A DNA stretch of 64,000 nucleotides from Dyella humicola. GTDB taxonomy: Bacteria > Pseudomonadota > Gammaproteobacteria > Xanthomonadales > Rhodanobacteraceae. Below are positions 1-8,155 of the stretch, piece after piece (within the stretch, counting starts at the first letter, position 1; each line of letters starts with the position of its first letter). The stretch is from positions 1,116,001-1,180,000 of the forward strand of contig NZ_JAPDPC010000001.1 in the NCBI RefSeq assembly GCF_026283945.1. Reading direction: 5' to 3'. The notes under the pieces were generated by a model, which searched no databases, had not been told where the DNA came from, and was given only the letters and a program-made list of their open reading frames with translations. The translations under genes were made by a program, and so were the position numbers.

Positions 1-125
1 GTCGCCGGCCGAAGCGGCGCGCAGGGGGGTAGGGAAGGGGGATCTATGTGGGTGCGTGGCTGGGTAACCGCGGTAACCCAAGGGGCGGGCTGCGAGAGCG
101 GGGCGGCTCCGGGTGGACCGGCGCG

Positions 126-1241
126 ATGCCTGTTGGGCAGCGCGTGACCGGATGTTTCGCCTTGCCGGTGGGGCGTCCTGCCCTGCGGTGGATGGTCGCG
201 GCTTGCCTGTTGGCGGCTGGCCTGCTTGGATTTGCGGCGCGCGCCCATGCTGGCGCGCTGTATCGCTGCACCGGCGCCTCGGGCGAAGTCGTCTTCAGCA
301 GCGGTACGGCCGGTTACCACGACTGCAGCCGCATCGGCGGCTCACCCGACGCGGTGCGCAGCAAATCGCGACCCAAGGCACCGCCCGCTTCACTGACCGA
401 GGTGCAGGGCTCGGTCGAAACCTCGGCGCGGGTCGCACCCGAGCGTGCCGTCGCCAAGCCGGTGATGGCATCGCTGGCGCAGATCGAGGGCACGGTAGAA
501 ACGACAGCTCGCCTGCCCCTTCCTTCAACGCCCACTGGCAAGCCGGGGCAGTGGAGCTATGCCGACACCAGTCCGGCTACCAGCCGTTCCGCACCCGCCA
601 CACCGGTGGCCGATGTCTCCGCTGGCGGCGACCGGGTGCTGCGTGGCGCGGTCTATCGCGTCACTCGCCGCGATGGCAGCGTGGAGTACACCAATGTGCG
701 TCCTGCTGGACAGCAGGACCACTCGGTAACCATGTTGTTCAGCTATATCGCGACCTGTGTGGCCTGCAATCTGCATTCGAACATCCGCTGGGACTCGGTG
801 GCGCTCAACGTTACCGCCTATGCCGATGTGATCCAGCTGGCGAGCCAGGAGTCCGGTGTGGATGAGGCCTTTCTGCGCGCCATCATCCATGCCGAAAGCG
901 CGTTCAATCCACGCGCGATGTCGCTCAAGGGTGCCCAGGGCCTGATGCAGCTGATGCCTGGTACGGCGCTCGACATGGGCGTGCGCGACGCGTTCGACAC
1001 TGCGCAGAACATTCGCGGCGGTGCGCGCTACCTGGGACTGCTGCTGCGTACGTTCAGTGGCAACGAGCGGCTGGCTGCTGCGGCCTACAACGCTGGCCCC
1101 GCGGCCGTGCAACGCTACAACGGCGTACCGCCGTACGCCGAAACGCAGGTTTATGTGGAGCGTGTCGGCACCTTGCGCAAACGCTACGGTCTGGCCATGC
1201 GACCGCCGGCAGGACGTACGCCGGTCGTCGCCGGCATCTAG
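126..1241 (+). CDS. Secreted lytic transglycosylase (SLT domain) with DUF4124-like N-terminus
   Basis: Predicted 371-aa exported murein lytic transglycosylase, which would cleave the MurNAc-GlcNAc bond of peptidoglycan in the periplasm. A hydrophobic signal segment ending in AHAG (about residues 24-42) is followed by a Cys-containing DUF4124-like stretch (ALYRC) and a low-complexity linker. The C-terminal third carries the SLT signature: the likely catalytic Glu257 in HAESAFN, then GLMQLMP and AAAYNAGPAAV. The start is uncertain: ATG 126 gives a long n-region, ATG 192 starts directly at the signal peptide, and GTG 48 is also open; none has a strong Shine-Dalgarno. It converges with the protease gene 15 bp downstream. 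The family call is firm; the specific cellular role is not visible. Confidence 0.85.
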   Translation: MPVGQRVTGCFALPVGRPALRWMVAACLLAAGLLGFAARAHAGALYRCTGASGEVVFSSGTAGYHDCSRIGGSPDAVRSKSRPKAPPASLTEVQGSVETSARVAPERAVAKPVMASLAQIEGTVETTARLPLPSTPTGKPGQWSYADTSPATSRSAPATPVADVSAGGDRVLRGAVYRVTRRDGSVEYTNVRPAGQQDHSVTMLFSYIATCVACNLHSNIRWDSVALNVTAYADVIQLASQESGVDEAFLRAIIHAESAFNPRAMSLKGAQGLMQLMPGTALDMGVRDAFDTAQNIRGGARYLGLLLRTFSGNERLAAAAYNAGPAAVQRYNGVPPYAETQVYVERVGTLRKRYGLAMRPPAGRTPVVAGI

Positions 1242-1256
1242 CTCCTGCTCACGATC

Positions 1257-2447
1257 TCAGCCATCCAGTGAGGCGGTCGGCGTCATTGGCGGCCGCTGCG
1301 CCAGGATCACTTCCGCATGGAACGGCGAGCCATTGCGCAGGCCCGATACCTCGACCTTGCTACCCGGCTTGAGAGCCGCCTCGTGCCGACGCAGGTCGGC
1401 CGGGTCGGCGATATCGTCCGAGCCGATGCGCAGCAGGATGTCGTGGGGCTGGATGCCGGCCTGGGCGGCAGGGCCGCCAGGATAGATGTCGGTGACCTGG
1501 GCGCCGCGGGCGGCGGCGGGAAGGCCGCTGTCTGCGGCGATCGGAACGAACGTGTAGTCCGCGCCCATCCATCCGCGTACGACATGGCCCGTGTCGATGA
1601 TCTGGTCGAGCACTTTCTTGGCGCTGCTGACGGGAATGGCGAAGCCGATGCCCTCGGCATTGGCCGCCTTGCCAATCAGCAGCGTATTGATGCCGACCAG
1701 CTCGCCCTCGGAGTTGACCAGGGCGCCGCCAGAGTTACCCAGGTTGATCGCCGCGTCCGTCTGGATGAAGTCCTCCGGACTGGCGCTGCTCAATTGGCGG
1801 CCGATGGCGCTGACAATGCCCATGGTCACGGTCTGGTTGAGGCCCAAGGGGTTGCCAATGGCCAACACCACATCGCCGGTGCGCACGGGTTGGCGGTCGG
1901 CGATATGGATGACCGGCAGGTTGCTTGCATCGATCTTCAGTACCGCCAGGTCGGTCTCCACGTCGGCCCCCACCACCTTGGCCTTGGCGACGCGGCCGTC
2001 GTAAAGCAGCACCTGGATGTCGTCGGCGTTGGCGATCACATGATTATTGGTGAGCACATAGCCCTGGCTGCTGACGATGACGCCCGAGCCCAGGCTCTGC
2101 TCGCGCCGCTTGTAGGCGGGCCCCGCCGGGCGACCGCCGAAGAGACGTTGCAGCACCGGGTCCGTATACATCTGCACGGCCTGCTCGGTGACCATCTTGT
2201 TGGCATAAATGTTCACCACGGAAGGAGCGGCGCGCTTTACCGCGTCTGCATAGGACGCGGGGCCCGCGACACGTTCGGCTGGCGCGGAGGTGGAGGAGGA
2301 GGTCTCGATTTCGGTCGGACTCAATCCGAAATGCGTGCGCAGGCGATGGCCGACACCGGGCCATATCAAGCTGATCACGAACGCAGCCGCAAGCCCGATC
2401 ACGACGAAGCGGGCGATGAAGGCGAGTGTGCCTGCGGCATGTTTCAT
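1257..2447 (-). CDS. degS: DegS/AlgW-type periplasmic serine protease (trypsin domain plus one PDZ)
   Basis: 396-aa HtrA-family protease anchored in the inner membrane and facing the periplasm. One membrane segment (about residues 8-30) precedes a trypsin-like domain with the catalytic triad His136 (VLTNNH), Asp166 (ETDLAVL) and Ser239 (LGNSGGAL), then a single PDZ domain (about 290-380). One PDZ domain and an uncleaved N-terminal anchor are the DegS/AlgW layout; DegP/MucD has two PDZ domains and a cleaved signal. Family members sense misfolded outer-membrane proteins and start regulated proteolysis of an anti-sigma factor. No anti-sigma gene lies nearby, so that role is inferred from the family. 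It is divergent from petA. Confidence 0.88.
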   Translation of the reverse strand: MKHAAGTLAFIARFVVIGLAAAFVISLIWPGVGHRLRTHFGLSPTEIETSSSTSAPAERVAGPASYADAVKRAAPSVVNIYANKMVTEQAVQMYTDPVLQRLFGGRPAGPAYKRREQSLGSGVIVSSQGYVLTNNHVIANADDIQVLLYDGRVAKAKVVGADVETDLAVLKIDASNLPVIHIADRQPVRTGDVVLAIGNPLGLNQTVTMGIVSAIGRQLSSASPEDFIQTDAAINLGNSGGALVNSEGELVGINTLLIGKAANAEGIGFAIPVSSAKKVLDQIIDTGHVVRGWMGADYTFVPIAADSGLPAAARGAQVTDIYPGGPAAQAGIQPHDILLRIGSDDIADPADLRRHEAALKPGSKVEVSGLRNGSPFHAEVILAQRPPMTPTASLDG

Positions 2448-2808
2448 GTCGTTATGCGTTTCTTGGCAAGGCGTTAGGATGGGTTGTGCGTGGAAGCGAC
2501 AGACCCGGCGGCTTTATTGTACGAGTCAGGCCCTGACGCTACACTAACGCGTTTTTTGTGGGAGCCAGATTCTGCTGGCACTTGCGAAGCGGGTCGTCCC
2601 GGAAACAGGGGGGGACGCAGGGTGACCGAAAGCGAAGGCAGCGTGCAAACCGCTACACTGACCCTCGCTAACACCATGCGTGCCTGCTTTCTGGGTAGGG
2701 GGTTCTCTCGGCATGCCATGCTTGCTGCGGGACAGGATGACTCGCTTGGCAAGTACCTGTGGAACTCCAGTTCCGCGTCTCAATGGCATGTAAGTTCCGG
2801 AGAGCCTG
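2448..2808. other. Divergent intergenic region between degS-like gene and petA
   Basis: 361 bp without a credible gene; it should hold the petA promoter and that of the protease. A nonamer cgctacact occurs twice (2537-2545 and 2651-2659), each time giving a TACACT -10-like hexamer. A partial palindrome beginning tgtgggagcc at about 2558 resembles the half-elements of the tgtaggagcgc repeat family seen complete at 58388-58464. No -35 hexamer is convincing. Confidence 0.5.
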
Positions 2809-3414
2809 ATGGCGAACGAAGTCGTCGATCACGGCCGCCGCCGTTTCCTCACAGCGACCACAGCCGTGGTTGGTGGAGTAGGAGTCGTTGCGGCAGTCGT
2901 GCCCTTCATTAAGTCGTGGGAGCCCAGTGCGAGGGCCAAGTCCGCAGGCGCACCAGTGACGGTCGACATCGGCAAGATCGAGTCGGGCCAGAAGGTGACT
3001 TTCCCGTGGCGTGGTCTACCGGTGTTCGTGGTGAACCGCACCCAGGCTCAGCTTGATGCGCTGCCCAGTCAGGATGCCCGCCTCGTCGATGCAAAGTCGA
3101 ACAGCGGCTCCGCCGAGCAGCAGCCTGCTTACGCGCAGAATGAAGGCCGCTCGATCAAGCCGGAATGGCTGGTGCTGGTTGGCCTTTGCACCCATCTGGG
3201 CTGCGTGCCCGACTTCGTACCGACGATGAAGCCCGAGCCGTTCGACCCCGAATGGAAGGGCGGTTTCTACTGCCCCTGCCACAAGTCACGCTATGACATG
3301 GCGGGCCGCGTCTACCAGGGCGTGCCGGCACCGAAGAACCTGCTGGTGCCGCCGTACCATTTCGTCGACGACACGCACATCCAGATTGGTGTGGATCCGA
3401 AGGAGGCCGGCTAA
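2809..3414 (+). CDS. petA: Ubiquinol-cytochrome c reductase Rieske iron-sulfur subunit
   Basis: 201-aa Rieske protein of the cytochrome bc1 complex, which passes electrons from ubiquinol to cytochrome c1. The N-terminus has an RRRFLTA twin-arginine-type motif and a hydrophobic anchor (about residues 13-33). The 2Fe-2S ligands are Cys127 and His129 in CTHLGC and Cys155 and His158 in CPCHKS; Cys132 and Cys157 are placed to form the family disulfide. The start ATG has ccggagag upstream. The stop codon overlaps the petB ATG by one base, so petA, petB and petC are translationally linked in one operon. Confidence 0.97.
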   Translation: MANEVVDHGRRRFLTATTAVVGGVGVVAAVVPFIKSWEPSARAKSAGAPVTVDIGKIESGQKVTFPWRGLPVFVVNRTQAQLDALPSQDARLVDAKSNSGSAEQQPAYAQNEGRSIKPEWLVLVGLCTHLGCVPDFVPTMKPEPFDPEWKGGFYCPCHKSRYDMAGRVYQGVPAPKNLLVPPYHFVDDTHIQIGVDPKEAG

Positions 3415-4715
3415 TGGCCAACGCATTCACGCGCATGGGCGATTGGGTCAATGAGCGCGCACCGGGCCTGATGCCGGTGTATCGCAAGCACATGACCGAG
3501 TATTACGCGCCGAAGAATTTCAACTTCTGGTACTACTTCGGTGTGTTGGCGCTGCTGGTGTTCGTCAACCAGATCGTCACCGGCATCTTCCTCACCATGA
3601 ACTACAAGACGAGTGCGGCGGAAGCCTTCAACTCGGTCGAGTACATCATGCGTGACGTGGAGTGGGGCTGGCTGATCCGCTACATGCACTCCACCGGCGC
3701 CTCGCTGTTCTTCGTGGTGGTGTTCCTGCACATGTTCCGCGGCCTGATGTACGGCTCGTACCACAAGCCGCGCGAGCTGGTGTGGCTGCTGGGCATGCTG
3801 GTGTTCCTGGCGCTGATGGCCGAGGCCTTCATGGGCTACGTGTTGCCGTGGGGCAACATGTCGTTCTGGGGCGCCAAGGTGATCATCTCGCTGTTCGGCA
3901 CGGTGCCCGTCATTGGCGGCACCCTGGTCGAATGGATCATGGGTGACTACCTGCCGGCGGACGCCACGCTCAACCGCTTCTTCGCGCTGCACGTGATCGC
4001 GCTGCCGCTGGTGCTGCTGTTGCTGGTGGTGCTGCACATCTTCGCGTTGCACGAAGTGGGTTCGAACAACCCGGACGGCGTCGATATCAAGCATGGGCCC
4101 AAGGGCAACCGCTGGAACCCGAACAAGCCGGCTGACGGCATTCCGTTCCATCCGTACTACACCGTGCACGACCTCGTGGCGGTGGGCTTCTTCATGATGA
4201 TCGCGGCGTTCATCATCTTCTTCTCGCCCACCGTGGGTGGCTGGTTCCTGGAGCACGACAACTTCATCCCGGCCAACAACCTGGTGACACCGACCCACAT
4301 CAAGCCTTCCTGGTACTTCACCCCGTTCTACGCAATCCTGCGCATGATCCCGTCGTTCTTCGGCACGGCCTTCTGGGGCGTGCTGGGTATGTTCGGCGCG
4401 ATCGCCCTGCTGTTCCTGTTGCCGTGGATCGACGCCGGCAAGGTGCGCTCGATCCGTTATCGCGGCACCGGTTTCAAGGTGGCGCTGATGACGTTTGCTG
4501 GCTCCTTCATCGGCCTCGCCCTCGTGGGTGCGGGCGTGGTCGGCGAGAAGCTCGTCGACTGGGTCCCTTCGGACGCGACCTTCTGGGAGAACGCATTTGG
4601 TCGCGTGATGACCGTCATCTACTTCGGGTACTTCGTGTTCCTTTGGTGCTACACGCATCTGGGCTGGGAAAAGACCAAGCCGGTGCCGGAGCGGGTGGTG
4701 TTTGACCATGACTAA
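3414..4715 (+). CDS. petB: Cytochrome b subunit of the bc1 complex
   Basis: 433-aa integral membrane cytochrome b, the quinone-oxidising core of complex III. Helix pairs with the haem-ligand histidines are visible: HSTGASLFFVVVFLH and HVIALPLVLLLLVVLH. Several further hydrophobic helices follow, ending with a terminal helix near residues 400-425. The quinol-oxidation-site tetrapeptide that is PEWY in mitochondria reads PSWY here (KPSWYFTPFYAILR). Length is normal for an unsplit proteobacterial cytochrome b. The ATG overlaps the petA stop (TAATG) and the 3' end overlaps the petC start. Confidence 0.97.
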   Translation: MANAFTRMGDWVNERAPGLMPVYRKHMTEYYAPKNFNFWYYFGVLALLVFVNQIVTGIFLTMNYKTSAAEAFNSVEYIMRDVEWGWLIRYMHSTGASLFFVVVFLHMFRGLMYGSYHKPRELVWLLGMLVFLALMAEAFMGYVLPWGNMSFWGAKVIISLFGTVPVIGGTLVEWIMGDYLPADATLNRFFALHVIALPLVLLLLVVLHIFALHEVGSNNPDGVDIKHGPKGNRWNPNKPADGIPFHPYYTVHDLVAVGFFMMIAAFIIFFSPTVGGWFLEHDNFIPANNLVTPTHIKPSWYFTPFYAILRMIPSFFGTAFWGVLGMFGAIALLFLLPWIDAGKVRSIRYRGTGFKVALMTFAGSFIGLALVGAGVVGEKLVDWVPSDATFWENAFGRVMTVIYFGYFVFLWCYTHLGWEKTKPVPERVVFDHD

Positions 4716-5457
4716 GCGACAGTCCTCGATGAAGAAAACCATCTCCTCGTTTGCGCTTGCGATCGGCCTGTTGGTCGGCACCACCTCGGCCATGGCATCG
4801 GAAGAGGGCGGCTTGCCCTCGGCCGGCACCAATGTCCGTGACCAGGCTTCGTTGCAGCGTGGCGCCAAGCTGTTCTTCAACTACTGCGTCGGTTGCCACT
4901 CGCTGAAGTACGCGCGTTACTCGCGTATTGCCGAGGACCTTGGCCTGTCCGAACAGGAGGTGATGAACAACCTCAACTTCACCGGTGCGAAGTTTGGCGA
5001 CACGGTGATCTCGCACATGCCGGAGGATTCGGCCCAGCAGTTCTTCGGCAAGGCGCCGCCGGATCTCTCGCTGGAAGTGCGCGCCAAGACCGCTGACTGG
5101 GTCTACGGCTACCTCAACTCCTTCTATCTGGACCCGACCCGCCCGGTGGGCTGGAACAACACGGTGTTCCCGAACGCCTCCATGCCCAATCCGCTGTGGG
5201 AGCTGCAGGGCCTGCAGACCGCCGTGATGAAAAACGGTGGCGAGGAAGTGGAGAAGCTCGAACTGTCGCAGCCGGGCAAGCTCACGCCGGCACAGTTCCA
5301 GCAGGCCACACGTGACCTGACTACGTTCCTTGAGTACGTTTCCGAGCCAGCGGCGCTGCAGCGTCAGCGTTACGGCATCTGGGTGCTGCTCTTCCTGGCA
5401 GGCTTCACTTTCCTGGCATATCTGCTAAAGAAGGAATACTGGAAGGACGTGCACTAA
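4708..5457 (+). CDS. petC: Cytochrome c1 of the bc1 complex
   Basis: 249-aa membrane-anchored c-type cytochrome that takes electrons from the Rieske protein. A signal peptide ends near SAMA. The haem-binding motif CVGCH is at residues 60-64, a likely Met axial ligand lies in the HMPED/NASMPNP region, and a C-terminal anchor (WVLLFLAGFTFLAYLL) is followed by positively charged residues. ATG 4708 overlaps petB by 8 bases and has a G-rich stretch about 9 bases upstream; ATG 4729, directly before the signal peptide, is the main alternative. It closes the petABC operon; a hairpin follows 20 bases after the stop. Confidence 0.96.
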   Translation: MTKRQSSMKKTISSFALAIGLLVGTTSAMASEEGGLPSAGTNVRDQASLQRGAKLFFNYCVGCHSLKYARYSRIAEDLGLSEQEVMNNLNFTGAKFGDTVISHMPEDSAQQFFGKAPPDLSLEVRAKTADWVYGYLNSFYLDPTRPVGWNNTVFPNASMPNPLWELQGLQTAVMKNGGEEVEKLELSQPGKLTPAQFQQATRDLTTFLEYVSEPAALQRQRYGIWVLLFLAGFTFLAYLLKKEYWKDVH

Positions 5458-5477
5458 GACGTTGCTCCATAGCCTGA

Positions 5478-5504
5478 GGTACGGCGGCCTTGAGCCGCCG
5501 TACC
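5478..5504. terminator. Hairpin between petC and sspA
   Basis: Perfect 10-bp stem (5478-5487 with 5495-5504) and 7-nt loop between petC and sspA. There is no T-run after it, so it is better read as an mRNA-processing or stabilising hairpin than an efficient intrinsic terminator. sspA may still be partly co-transcribed with petABC. Confidence 0.5.
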
Positions 5505-5531
5505 CGCTTAACGTCGATGGGGAGATCGCGC

Positions 5532-6155
5532 ATGGTTCCAAGTGCTCGTTCGCGTACCGCACTCGCCCTCTATACCACCGCGGACGGCATTCAATGCCAC
5601 CGCACACGGTTGGTGCTCGCCGCTAAAGGCGTCACCTACGAGCGGGTATTGGTGGACCCGGCCAGGCCGCCGGAAGACCTGCTTGACCTGAACCCGTATG
5701 GCACGACGCCGACTCTGGTCGACCGTGACCTTACGCTCTATGACACGGCGGTCGTCTGCGAATACCTCGACGAGCGCTACCCCCACCCGCCCTTGATGCC
5801 GATCGACCCGCTGTCCCGGGCCAGGCTGCGTCTCGCCGCGGTGCGGATCGAGCTGGACTGGCTGCCCGAGATCGATGCCATCCGGGCTGGAGGGCGACCC
5901 GCCGATACCGCCCGCAAGCGCTTGCGTGAGCACTTGCTGGCGTCGTTACCGCTGTTCAAGGCGTCGAAATTCTTCCTCAACCCTGAAATGAGCCTCGCGG
6001 ACTGCCTGGTGGCACCGGTGGTCTGGCGGCTGCCATGGTTGGGGGTGGATCTGGGGCGTGAGGGTAAGCCGATCCTCGACTATGGCGAGCGGTTGTTCGC
6101 CAGCCAAGGCTATGCGCGCAGCCTGACCGCCGAAGAAAAGGCCATGCGGCCCTGA
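5532..6155 (+). CDS. sspA: Stringent starvation protein A (glutathione S-transferase fold)
   Basis: 207-aa SspA homologue. SspA binds RNA polymerase and alters promoter use during starvation and acid stress; it has a GST fold without GST activity. The N-terminal thioredoxin-like part (ALYTTADGIQCHRTRLVLAAKGV to about residue 85) includes NPYGTTPTLVDRDLTLYDT and CEYLDERYPHPPLMP, typical of SspA. The C-terminal helical domain ends AMRP. ATG 5532 has GGGGAG seven bases upstream. Placement after petABC and before sspB is the common order in beta- and gammaproteobacteria. Confidence 0.93.
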   Translation: MVPSARSRTALALYTTADGIQCHRTRLVLAAKGVTYERVLVDPARPPEDLLDLNPYGTTPTLVDRDLTLYDTAVVCEYLDERYPHPPLMPIDPLSRARLRLAAVRIELDWLPEIDAIRAGGRPADTARKRLREHLLASLPLFKASKFFLNPEMSLADCLVAPVVWRLPWLGVDLGREGKPILDYGERLFASQGYARSLTAEEKAMRP

Positions 6156-6340
6156 GTTGCCGCTTGGCGTCCGCGGCGCCGCGGCCAGGCGCCGACCGGT
6201 TTCCGGCTGGAATGTAGCGGCAAACCTGCGCCGCTCGCGGCAGATTTACCTTCATCTAGCCCCGAGTTGGCTTAAACTCCTCCGATCTCCCTGGCAAGCT
6301 GTGGCGATTCCGCCATGGGCTTCCATCAATAGGTTTTTGC

Positions 6341-6793
6341 ATGACCGACGACAAGCTCCCGCCGATGACCCCCAATCGCCCGTACCTGCTGCGGGCCATC
6401 TACGATTGGATCAGCGACAACAACCTCACTCCCTACGTCCTGGTGGATGCCGGGCGCGAGGGTGTGCGGGTGCCGCCGCAGGTGGTGAAGAACGGGCAGG
6501 TGGTGCTGAACCTGGCGATGCGTGCCGTTGCCAATCTCGATCTGGGTAACGATTGGATCAGCTTTCAGGCCCGCTTCTCCGGTGTCAGCCACAACATTCA
6601 TATCCCCATTTCGGCCGTCCTGGCGTTGTACGCACAGGAGAACGGCCAGGGCATGATGTTCCCGGCTGATGAAGATGGCGACACGCCGCCGCCGACCACC
6701 CCTGATCCGGACGACACGCCGCCGACTCCTGAAAAGGACGATGCGGGCGACAAACCCAAGCGCAGTGCGCCGTTCCTTCGCGTGGTCAAGTAG
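6341..6793 (+). CDS. sspB: ClpXP protease specificity-enhancing factor SspB
   Basis: 150-aa SspB adaptor, which binds SsrA-tagged and other substrates and delivers them to ClpXP. The folded N-terminal domain runs from RPYLLRAIYDWISDNNLTPY to about residue 105 and has the conserved core VPPQVVKNGQVVLNLA and NDWISFQARFSGVSHNIHIP. A long acidic, Pro-rich linker follows, ending in a basic/hydrophobic tail (RSAPFLRVVK) that matches the ClpX-docking XB peptide in form. It lies 185 bp after sspA and converges with the DUF3301 gene. Confidence 0.95.
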   Translation: MTDDKLPPMTPNRPYLLRAIYDWISDNNLTPYVLVDAGREGVRVPPQVVKNGQVVLNLAMRAVANLDLGNDWISFQARFSGVSHNIHIPISAVLALYAQENGQGMMFPADEDGDTPPPTTPDPDDTPPTPEKDDAGDKPKRSAPFLRVVK

Positions 6794-6811
6794 TTGAAGC
6801 GCCCCGCCGGC

Positions 6812-7219
6812 TCAATGGAGGCGGCTATCCTTGGGCAAGCGAGGGCGTATCGGCACCACGTTGTCAGCCGGTGTCGGTGGCACGTGCTCCGAACTCATGC
6901 CTGGTAGATGGCTCTGGATGGTGGGCAGGCTCACGCCGGTGAGCGTTTGACCGATCATCCATAGCTGGCCCGGTTCGCGATCGTCCCCATCGATACTCAC
7001 TTCGAACGAGTAGCAGCGTTCCAGTAGCCAGCGGCCATCGATGCGGCGCATGCGCACGCCACGCAGGCCCACGCTTTCGTCGAGCAGTTGCAGGCCATGT
7101 TGTTGGCATTGCTGACGGCCTTCCTGGGTAGCCTGTTCGCGGGCACGGCTAAGCTTCAGCCAAAGGCCGATCACGGCCAGCAGCAGCACCAGCAGAAGCA
7201 GGTCCGAAAGTTCGCTCAT
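6812..7219 (-). CDS. DUF3301 family membrane-anchored protein
   Basis: 135-aa protein with one N-terminal membrane helix (LSDLLLLVLLLAVIGLWLKL) followed by a soluble part with DUF3301-type features: a QQHGLQLLDESVGLRGVRMRR segment and ERCYSFEVSIDGDDREPGQLWMIG. The function of the family is not established. It is on the minus strand downstream of nadC with about 80 bp between, and its 3' end is 18 bp from the sspB stop. It could be the last gene of the DUF1631-nadC transcript. Confidence 0.75.
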   Translation of the reverse strand: MSELSDLLLLVLLLAVIGLWLKLSRAREQATQEGRQQCQQHGLQLLDESVGLRGVRMRRIDGRWLLERCYSFEVSIDGDDREPGQLWMIGQTLTGVSLPTIQSHLPGMSSEHVPPTPADNVVPIRPRLPKDSRLH

Positions 7220-7300
7220 GCAGCGAGAGTGTAGGCTCGGCCGACGGCATGCAAGGGCTGCGCGGGTTTTCCGTTAGCCATGCAGAAGATCGCTAGCGGA

Positions 7301-8155
7301 TCAATCCAGTTGCAATCGCAACGAAAGATCAACCGCGTGCACGTGCTTGGTCAGTGCACCTACCGAGATGAAGTCCACGCCGGTGCGCGCGAAGTCGCCA
7401 ATGGTCGACAGATCCACGTTGCCGGAAATTTCCAGGTCTGCACGACCTTTCGCGATGGCGACGGCTTCGCGCATCAAGGGCAGGGTGAAGTTGTCCAGCA
7501 TGATGCGATCGGCGCCCGCTTCCAGCGCCTGCTGTAGCTCTTCGAGGTTTTCGACCTCGACTTCGAGCAGCAGCGACGGATGGAGTTGACGCGCGGCCTT
7601 GGCTGCCCGCTCGATGCCACCGGCCGCGATGATGTGGTTTTCTTTAACGAGGATGGCGTCGTAGAGGCCGATCCGGTGATTGTGGCCGCCGCCGCATAGC
7701 ACGGCGTATTTCTGGGCCAAGCGCAGCCCTGGCACGGTCTTGCGGGTGTCCAGCACGCGCACGCCGGTGCCAGCAACGGCGGCGACGTAGGCTGCCGTGA
7801 TGGTCGCCGTGCCCGACAACAGCTGCAGGAAGTTGAGTGCAGAACGCTCGGCGCTCACCATGGCGCGCGCGTTGCCGCGAATCCGGCAAATCACCGCGCC
7901 CGCATGGGCGCGCTCACCATCACCTAGCGCCCAGTCGATCGTTACCTGTGGATCGAGCTGGCGGAAGCAGGCATTGAACCAGTCGATCCCCGCCATCACC
8001 GCATCTTCGCGGCAGGTCAGGGTGGCGCTTGCGAGTGCGTCAGCTGGCAACAGGTCGGCCGTGGCGTCTCCAGTGCCGATGTCTTCGGCAAAGCAGCGTT
8101 CCACATCCGCGCGGATCAGCTCGGGTGATGGTGGAGCAAGCGAGAGTGAAGTCAT
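7301..8155 (-). CDS. nadC: Nicotinate-nucleotide pyrophosphorylase (carboxylating)
   Basis: 284-aa quinolinate phosphoribosyltransferase; it makes nicotinate mononucleotide, CO2 and pyrophosphate from quinolinate and PRPP in de novo NAD synthesis. Recognisable blocks are FAEDIGTGDATADLLP at the N-terminus, SAERSALNFLQLLSGTAT, DTRKTVPGLRLAQKYAVLCGGGHNHRIGLYDAILVKENHI, and the phosphate-binding DRIMLDNFTLP and EISGNVDLSTI. Length is normal. The start overlaps the DUF1631 stop by four bases (ATGA), implying coupled translation from the gene upstream. Confidence 0.97.
   Translation of the reverse strand: MTSLSLAPPSPELIRADVERCFAEDIGTGDATADLLPADALASATLTCREDAVMAGIDWFNACFRQLDPQVTIDWALGDGERAHAGAVICRIRGNARAMVSAERSALNFLQLLSGTATITAAYVAAVAGTGVRVLDTRKTVPGLRLAQKYAVLCGGGHNHRIGLYDAILVKENHIIAAGGIERAAKAARQLHPSLLLEVEVENLEELQQALEAGADRIMLDNFTLPLMREAVAIAKGRADLEISGNVDLSTIGDFARTGVDFISVGALTKHVHAVDLSLRLQLD

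Noticed and set aside
1317-2477. 386-codon plus-strand frame opposite the DegS-like protease
   Set aside because: Shadow of the conserved protease, with no membrane, signal or family motif of its own.
3411-4880. Long minus-strand open frame (489 codons) opposite petB and petC
   Set aside because: Rich in His, Gln and Glu with no family features; it mirrors a highly conserved cytochrome b gene on the other strand and arises from GC-rich codon bias.
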